Both the position numbers and the translations under genes were made by a program. 64,000 nucleotides of DNA from JANXLO01 sp038231295. GTDB lineage: Bacteria > Armatimonadota > Chthonomonadetes > Chthonomonadales > Chthonomonadaceae. The stretch is from positions 3,206 through 67,205 of the forward strand of contig JBBRLP010000014.1 of assembly GCA_038231295.1 (NCBI GenBank). The letters run 5' to 3'. The notes below the pieces were generated by a model. It had not been told where the DNA came from. It was given only the letters and a program-made list of their open reading frames with translations, and did not search any database. Below, one piece after another: positions 59,408 to 64,000 of this stretch. Each line of letters opens with the position of its first letter. Positions within the stretch are counted from its first letter, which is position 1.

Positions 59408-59475
59408 GTTTCTACCGCGTTCTACGCCTGCTTATTCCGCTATTTCTGGTGCATCGCCCCGAAAGCCTCACGCCT

Positions 59476-62181
59476 ATGCAACGAAGCGCGTATCCGACAC
59501 TAAATGCCAGCCTGCAGCGACTGATTCCGGGTCTGTCCCTCGCTCTGGTCAGTCTCCTCGCCTCGATTCCCGGCAAAGCGCAGCAAGCGTCTGCCACCGG
59601 ACAGGCGGCGCCGCCGAGTATTCACGAGGAGGTCTATATTGATCATGGCGGCGCGAAACACCCCTGGACAATCACCTCCTCGCACTCGCTGCTGTGGGAA
59701 GGGACGCCCTATCTACCGGTGGGCGGCACGTTTGCGCCGCGTTCGCTTCAGGACGACTCAGACGCCGCCTGGCAGGAGGACGTTCGCAGCCTGAACAGCC
59801 TGAAAGCAAAGGGCATTCTCGACCTCCTTCTCACCCCGTCAAAATCGCTGCCTGCAATTCCGCTGGCTTCGTTTCAGCGTCTGCTGGACTACCTCGATAC
59901 CAACGGCTTTCGCTACGGCCTGAGTTTTGGCCCCGGCCTGACCAAGCCCCTCTCCGGAGTCGTTGTCAAACCCGCGAACTACCGCTATTTTGAAGCCGAC
60001 AGCCTGACCGCCCACTGGCGAGCCTCTAACGCCGATAAGGGCTTTGTCGCCATTGTCGAGGACAACGGCAGCGGAGAGTTTCGGATCGTCAAAAGCGACA
60101 CCTACACGATCAAGGACAACTTCCTGAGCGTTCCTCTGGAGCCTGTCAAGAACTCCGGCAGACTGATTGGCCTCCTCTATCCCCACAAGACCCTGCCGAC
60201 CGGAACCGAAGGCGCACTGCCCGATCTGTGGAGCGGCTTTGACGACTATCGCGACCAACTGCTGGCTTATCTCGGACAGGTCAAATTCGGCAAGGGGCTG
60301 CGATTCCTGCTCGATCCCCTGGCACGGCATCTGGGGTTGGCAGGCGAATTCGAGACGATTATCCCCGAATCGGAAGCCTTCCGCCTGGAGTGGGAAAGCT
60401 ATCTCAGCCGCATCTATCCCGGCGTAGAAGACGCGAAGGCGCGTTGGGCGATGATGGAGACCGATCTAAAGTCGTTTGACGAGCTGTCCCGTCTCGTTCC
60501 GCTCTGGCAGGGCAATCGCGGCATCGGCTATCTCTACGACCCGCAGGGCGATAAGATGCTGCGGGTCGACTCCACGAAACCCGGCTTCTGGCAGGACTTC
60601 TACACGTTCCGCAATCAGAGTATCGCCGGTTATATGAAGAGCATCGCCAGTGTCTTGAAGCATCAGGTCGCGGACGTGCCGGTGGTCTATACCTGGACTC
60701 AGAATCACCCGATCTTCTTCAACGGCGATACGGATGGCTTCGACGGGTACGGCCTCGCGACGCATGGCACTCCGTCCGTCGCCCGTCAACTCGGCCCGGT
60801 GTTGGGAGCCATAGAGCAGGCCGCCCGACCGATGTGGTATGTGGCGACGGAGGTTTCACCCAACGTGCCGCTGCCCGCGCCGGTCAGTCCGCAGCCCCCG
60901 CCCGGTTCCCCTGCCGCCGCAACCCGTGCCGCCCTCTTCGGCCTGCTGGACGATTTGAAAAAAGTCGGAGTCAAGGGCTTTTTTGCCAGCGACTCCACGC
61001 ATGACAACGGCGTCTCGAACATCTGGGTCACCATGCCGGATCGCCTCGACTGGCTGCACGACTATGGCGCACAGCTAGGCACACAGACCTCGGCAGCGCG
61101 ATATGAGCCACATGTCCTGTTCTATCCTCAGAACGCGCCCGGCCCCGCGCATATCGGCCCTGTTCCCGGCGCGTCCAATGTACTCTGGCTCAGTTCGGTC
61201 GCGTCCGGCGAATCCCTCGATCTCTGGCCGAGTTTCAGCGGCTATATCATCAATCTCGATGAGTCCCATGCGGAGACCGTCCTTATCTCCAATAATGGGC
61301 CTCGACAGGTGCATATCCTCGTACCAGACAATCGCTCCGTTCAGGCGTTCACACCGGACGGCGCACCGGTCGCCATCAAACTCATCAACAAGACAGAATT
61401 TCTCCTGCGCCTGGACACCACGCCCACAATCATCAAAGCGGGCAGTCAGAGGCTTATCCTGCGTGAGGCTGCCGAAGACGCTATCTCTCAGTTGGAAGCG
61501 ATGATGGTATTGTCACGGAGTTCCAAATCGCCGGAGACGCAGAATGTCAAAGCCAGTGTCTATCAGGCTCAGGATGCGTTCACCCGCAAAAACTACGACA
61601 CCGCCTACCTGTACGCCCGTGTCGGGCTAGATCAGTTGATAGATGTGCTGAAACCCTACATCTGGTTTGAGGGGGAAGCGACAGTCAAGGACGCCCATAC
61701 GTTTGACGACATCGGTTCACACCCGGAGGCCAGTGGTGAACGCTTCCTGAGGCTGTCGAATCCGAACCCGCCGTCGAAGTATGGCTATGGGGCGCACTGG
61801 GAGTTCGATGTCGTCGCGGACGGACGCTACAACGTCTGGATGGCGGGCAGCGTTCCCGGCCCCTCCGTTTCGCCTATGCGCTGGGCGATAGATACCGCGC
61901 CGAATCTCGATCCTGTGGATAAGAACGCGCATGGGGCGCTCTATGCCAGCGACAGCTTCGGATGGACTCTGCTCGGGGCCGCGAACCTGAAAAAAGGGCG
62001 GCATGTCCTGGAGATCGAAGTGATTGACCGTGCGGTTTCACCGCCAATCTACAACTTCGGCGTGGATGCGTTCCTGCTGACCCGCAGCGGCCAGACCCCG
62101 AGCGGAACCCTCCGCCCCGTCCCGGTAGATGCCCAGACGCTCCAGAGTATTCCGAAACTCAAACAGAAGCAAAAAGAGTAG
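59476..62181 (+). CDS. Large secreted protein, possible glycoside-hydrolase-like fold
   Basis: 901 residues from ATG 59476; the frame opens at TTG 59404 overlapping the ASCH stop, but the ATG gives a good signal peptide (LQRLIPGLSLALVSLLASIPGKAQQ). Residues about 70-560 look like a TIM-barrel enzyme: PYLPVGGTFAPRSLQDDSDAAWQEDVRSLNSLKAKGILDLLL, WESYLSRIYPGVEDAKARWAMMETDLKSFDELSRLVPLW (GH42-like pattern), FWQDFYTFRNQSIAGYM and VPVVYTWTQNHPIFF. A C-terminal module (about 740-880) beginning WFEGEATVKDAHTFDDIGSHPEASGE resembles a carbohydrate-binding beta-sandwich. Catalytic acids could not be assigned. Family uncertain. Confidence 0.7.
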   Translation: MQRSAYPTLNASLQRLIPGLSLALVSLLASIPGKAQQASATGQAAPPSIHEEVYIDHGGAKHPWTITSSHSLLWEGTPYLPVGGTFAPRSLQDDSDAAWQEDVRSLNSLKAKGILDLLLTPSKSLPAIPLASFQRLLDYLDTNGFRYGLSFGPGLTKPLSGVVVKPANYRYFEADSLTAHWRASNADKGFVAIVEDNGSGEFRIVKSDTYTIKDNFLSVPLEPVKNSGRLIGLLYPHKTLPTGTEGALPDLWSGFDDYRDQLLAYLGQVKFGKGLRFLLDPLARHLGLAGEFETIIPESEAFRLEWESYLSRIYPGVEDAKARWAMMETDLKSFDELSRLVPLWQGNRGIGYLYDPQGDKMLRVDSTKPGFWQDFYTFRNQSIAGYMKSIASVLKHQVADVPVVYTWTQNHPIFFNGDTDGFDGYGLATHGTPSVARQLGPVLGAIEQAARPMWYVATEVSPNVPLPAPVSPQPPPGSPAAATRAALFGLLDDLKKVGVKGFFASDSTHDNGVSNIWVTMPDRLDWLHDYGAQLGTQTSAARYEPHVLFYPQNAPGPAHIGPVPGASNVLWLSSVASGESLDLWPSFSGYIINLDESHAETVLISNNGPRQVHILVPDNRSVQAFTPDGAPVAIKLINKTEFLLRLDTTPTIIKAGSQRLILREAAEDAISQLEAMMVLSRSSKSPETQNVKASVYQAQDAFTRKNYDTAYLYARVGLDQLIDVLKPYIWFEGEATVKDAHTFDDIGSHPEASGERFLRLSNPNPPSKYGYGAHWEFDVVADGRYNVWMAGSVPGPSVSPMRWAIDTAPNLDPVDKNAHGALYASDSFGWTLLGAANLKKGRHVLEIEVIDRAVSPPIYNFGVDAFLLTRSGQTPSGTLRPVPVDAQTLQSIPKLKQKQKE

Positions 62182-62223
62182 CCTCCCCCGCTCAGGGAGA
62201 GGCATAGAAAAGGAGCCGTAGCC

Positions 62224-62661
62224 GTGAAGAGAGGTGACGCCCCCACGTCCCCGCGAATCGGCGAACTGGGAGAACTGCAACTCGCTGTCCTCAACGTTCT
62301 CTGGACGCGCCAGCAGGCGACCGTTCGGGAGGTACTCAATGCGCTCCCCAACGACCGCAGCCCCGCCTACACCACCGTGCTGACTGTTCTTCGCAATCTG
62401 GAGAAGCGCGGTCTGGTCACGCATGAGCAGACGGAGGGAACCCGTATGTTCCTCTATCGTCCGCTCGTCTCCTCCCACGATACCCGTGAGGATATCCTGC
62501 AGGATGTGCTGAACCGCCTGTTCGCAGGCTCCCCGGCCATGCTCATCAAGCATCTGCTCCAGACTGAAGGCTTCACGCTGACGGAACTGCACGAACTCCA
62601 GCGAGTCATCACCGTCCAGACGCATACGATCTCCCCGGACAGAAACCACCTGTCGGATTAG
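62224..62661 (+). CDS. BlaI/MecI/CopY family transcriptional repressor
   Basis: 145 residues from GTG 62224. LGELQLAVLNVLWTRQQATVREVLNALPNDRSPAYTTVLTVLRNLEKRGLVTHEQ is the BlaI winged helix, followed by TRMFLYRPLVSSHDTREDILQDVLNRLFAGSPAMLIKHLL, the dimerisation part containing the family cleavage region. The usual BlaR1 membrane sensor protease is not encoded next to it. No palindrome of BlaI type (TACA/TGTA) was seen upstream. Target unknown; 42 bp after the large secreted protein gene. Confidence 0.92.
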   Translation: MKRGDAPTSPRIGELGELQLAVLNVLWTRQQATVREVLNALPNDRSPAYTTVLTVLRNLEKRGLVTHEQTEGTRMFLYRPLVSSHDTREDILQDVLNRLFAGSPAMLIKHLLQTEGFTLTELHELQRVITVQTHTISPDRNHLSD

Positions 62662-62851
62662 GAGAGGGGCTTTGTGACAACTCCCCCATCTGTAAAAGGA
62701 GGACTTCTACGGTCTTGTGACGATTCGGTGTTGCCCCCTAGTTTTATGTCGGATAGGTATTTCTCTGAGCCTTGACGATGCATTGATAGGGTTAGTCAGG
62801 CTAGTTCTTCTCCGCTCGCTCATCATCACCATAATGAATTGCAGAGGTTGC

Positions 62852-63081
62852 ACTCACCTTACGCAGACGACCATGCAGTTGGGCGGAGTCGGCGGCGTGA
62901 ACTCCTCCGCTGAGTGACCTGCGGCCCAGTTTCCTGCGGAAACGTTCAGGCTGTGAGGGCCACTCTTCGCATTCGACGCATTTCGTCCGAAGGACGATCC
63001 GCCGCAGGCGCGTAGCGAGGGGTGTCAACCCTTTGCTCCCTCGATGGAGACAAATTGTATATCCGCCTGCGTAAGGTGAGT
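62852..63081. repeat. Dispersed structured noncoding repeat, copy 2
   Basis: Perfect 15-bp terminal inverted repeats: ACTCACCTTACGCAG (62852-62866) and its complement (63067-63081). Inside, GTTTCC-TGC-GGAAAC and CGTCC-GAA-GGACG hairpins correspond to those in copy 1 (32581-32790), with changed loops. It also contains the 18-bp sequence shared with 13448-13465. No open frame. The rest of the 62662-63443 gap shows no gene. Confidence 0.7.
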
Positions 63082-63382
63082 AATCAATAGAGACTTTGCA
63101 CAATTGAGCGCACCTCATTTTGAAGCGAACTTCGGCTCTTTTGAACCGTTTCACTCTGGTGTCTACTGAGCCTGTTCGGCCCTCTCTCCTGCGGGGTCAG
63201 ATCCCAAGACCCCGTTGAGCAACATACGTTTTAAGAGGCCATTCTGCGATGCGACGGTTCACCAGACCTGCCACAACCTGCACACTTGCCGCGTGGTTCT
63301 CACGCGTGTGACGCTACATCTGCGCCAATATCTGAAACTGGTTCCTATGAGCCAGGGTGTGTCCGACGAAAACGCGATTGCA

Positions 63383-63422
63383 ACTCCAGGGCACAGCCTT
63401 TGGCTGCGCCCTGGAGTTTTTC
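63383..63422. terminator. Terminator beyond the PEP-CTERM gene
   Basis: ACTCCAGGGC-A-CAGCC pairs with GGCTG-C-GCCCTGGAGT around a 3-nt loop, 15-bp stem with a single mismatch, followed by TTTTTC on the plus strand. It lies 22 bp past the stop of the minus-strand PEP-CTERM gene and can act on that transcript too. Confidence 0.7.
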
Positions 63423-63443
63423 GTTTCTCAGATCAAGAAGCGG

Positions 63444-63902
63444 TCACGCTCTGCGGCGTCTGCGCCTCGCCGCCAGACAGGTCACACCGGCAAACAGACT
63501 GCCGAGCAATGCGAGCGCACCGGGTTCCGGTGTTACGGCGCTAAACCCTGCGTCCTCTGCCGAGACGAAGTTTACACCGAACTGAAGATACTTTGGAGAC
63601 TCGAAGCCGTCACTGGGAGTGCCCGTGCCGACCGTATACCCGGCAAGAACGTTGGCTACAGTCTGCGTGGAAGTGTTGTACGAATACACCCCGTTGGTGT
63701 AACCTGCAGGAGCACCAAAACCAGAGTGAGTTTGTCCTCCACCAAGCGCAGCGATATAGAGATTCCCATCCGGACCGAGGTCGCTTCCGAAATCGAACTG
63801 AAGGCTGTTCGAAGTCGTTTTCGAGGAGAATGTCGCTGCGCCGGTAATAGTATTTATGGAGTAACTGCTCAGCCCTCCCTCCTGTGATACTTCCTGCTCC
63901 AT
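63444..63902 (-). pseudogene. PEP-CTERM protein, apparently 5'-truncated
   Basis: The frame from ATG 63902 gives 152 residues without any signal peptide. Gly/Thr/Ser-rich repeats (FDFGSDLGPDGNLYIAALGGGQTHSG, GTPSDGFESPKYLQFGVNF) recall secreted beta-propeller or NHL-type proteins. The C-terminus VTPEPGALALLGSLFAGVTCLAARRRRRRA is a clear PEP-CTERM sorting tag. Such a protein needs a Sec signal, so the N-terminal part is missing. An IS66-like transposase begins 38 bp further on the opposite strand. Truncation by insertion is the simplest reading; internal start in a longer remote gene is the alternative. Confidence 0.7.
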
Positions 63903-63940
63903 CGGGAATCTTTGAAGCGGACACTTCGTACAAACAAGTA

Positions 63941-64000
63941 TGCTTACACACGAAGAAATCCTGGCTCTCTACGAGAAGGGACCCGATGCGGTCGCGGAGG
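63941..64000 (+). mobile_element. Start of an IS66-family transposase gene (partial)
   Basis: The open frame at the right edge begins MLTHEEILALYEKGPDAVAE, the N-terminus typical of IS66 TnpC-type transposases (LT.EEILALYE.GP.AV). Only 20 codons are in the window, so the terminal repeats and full element cannot be checked. The left element boundary should lie between about 63890 and 63940. Confidence 0.7.

Noticed and set aside
62801..63154. 117-residue minus-strand ORF
   Set aside because: Lies across the structured repeat; composition unlike coding DNA here.
1..64000. tRNA, rRNA, tmRNA genes
   Set aside because: No cloverleaf or rRNA-like sequence recognised by eye; a covariance scan would be needed to exclude short RNAs.

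Overview
The window is about 60% GC and densely coded: roughly 54 protein genes, no rRNA or tRNA seen. The gene content suggests a diderm member of the Terrabacteria, most likely an Armatimonadota (Capsulimonas/Chthonomonas-like). This is inference from mixed signals. A TolC/HlyD/MacB efflux operon and PEP-CTERM proteins point to an outer membrane. An amidase-gerM-murI-rph-rdgB block, RqcH/NFACT, bacterial tricorn protease, CBS-DUF1385 and an ArgRS with a degenerate HIGH motif are shared with Firmicutes-side lineages.

Layout. 1-4893 (minus): MarR regulator, TolC, HlyD adaptor and MacB-like permease, with an inverted repeat inside a near-consensus promoter. 5141-10738 (minus): an SGNH hydrolase, then an efp - Cys-rich membrane protein - accB - prepilin - accC block behind one promoter. 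10954-22972: a DUF4190 protein diverging from rqcH, tricorn protease, a winged-helix regulator diverging from a PlsC-type acyltransferase, a PEP-CTERM fibro-slime protein, a fused 2-oxoacid dehydrogenase E1 and a secreted DUF. 23034-27350: the most unusual part. It has a BtuD-like ATPase, a structured intergenic region, an ArsR-type regulator fused to a CarH-like cobalamin-binding domain, and a divergent orphan McrC-like (DUF2357) nuclease. Two inverted repeats of the same architecture (TNTCA-N8-TGANA) lie upstream of btuD and of the regulator, which suggests a B12-responsive (possibly light-responsive) circuit.

27352-36839: a sugar ABC importer (SBP, two permeases) with a Gfo/Idh/MocA oxidoreductase, a metallophosphoesterase, a repeat-rich 600-bp gap holding a complete MITE, then glycosyltransferase, PfkB kinase and membrane protein genes. 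37613-47212: aspS, a secreted caspase-like C13 peptidase, a BrkB/YihY protein, and the rdgB-rph-murI-gerM-amiC cluster. 47586-55710: SDR, an orphan GAF histidine kinase, kynB-kynU, a Cof-type HAD phosphatase, PPK2, glycosyltransferase, GtrA and Uma2. 55974-62661: CBS-DUF1385, argS, an ASCH protein, a large secreted protein with a possible glycosidase fold, and a BlaI-type repressor. The right end carries a structured repeat element, a 5'-truncated PEP-CTERM gene and the start of an IS66-type transposase.

General traits: frequent GTG starts and stop/start overlaps (GTGA, ATGA), several promoters whose -10 box lies 5-8 nt from the start codon (predicted leaderless mRNAs), and at least three dispersed noncoding repeat families.
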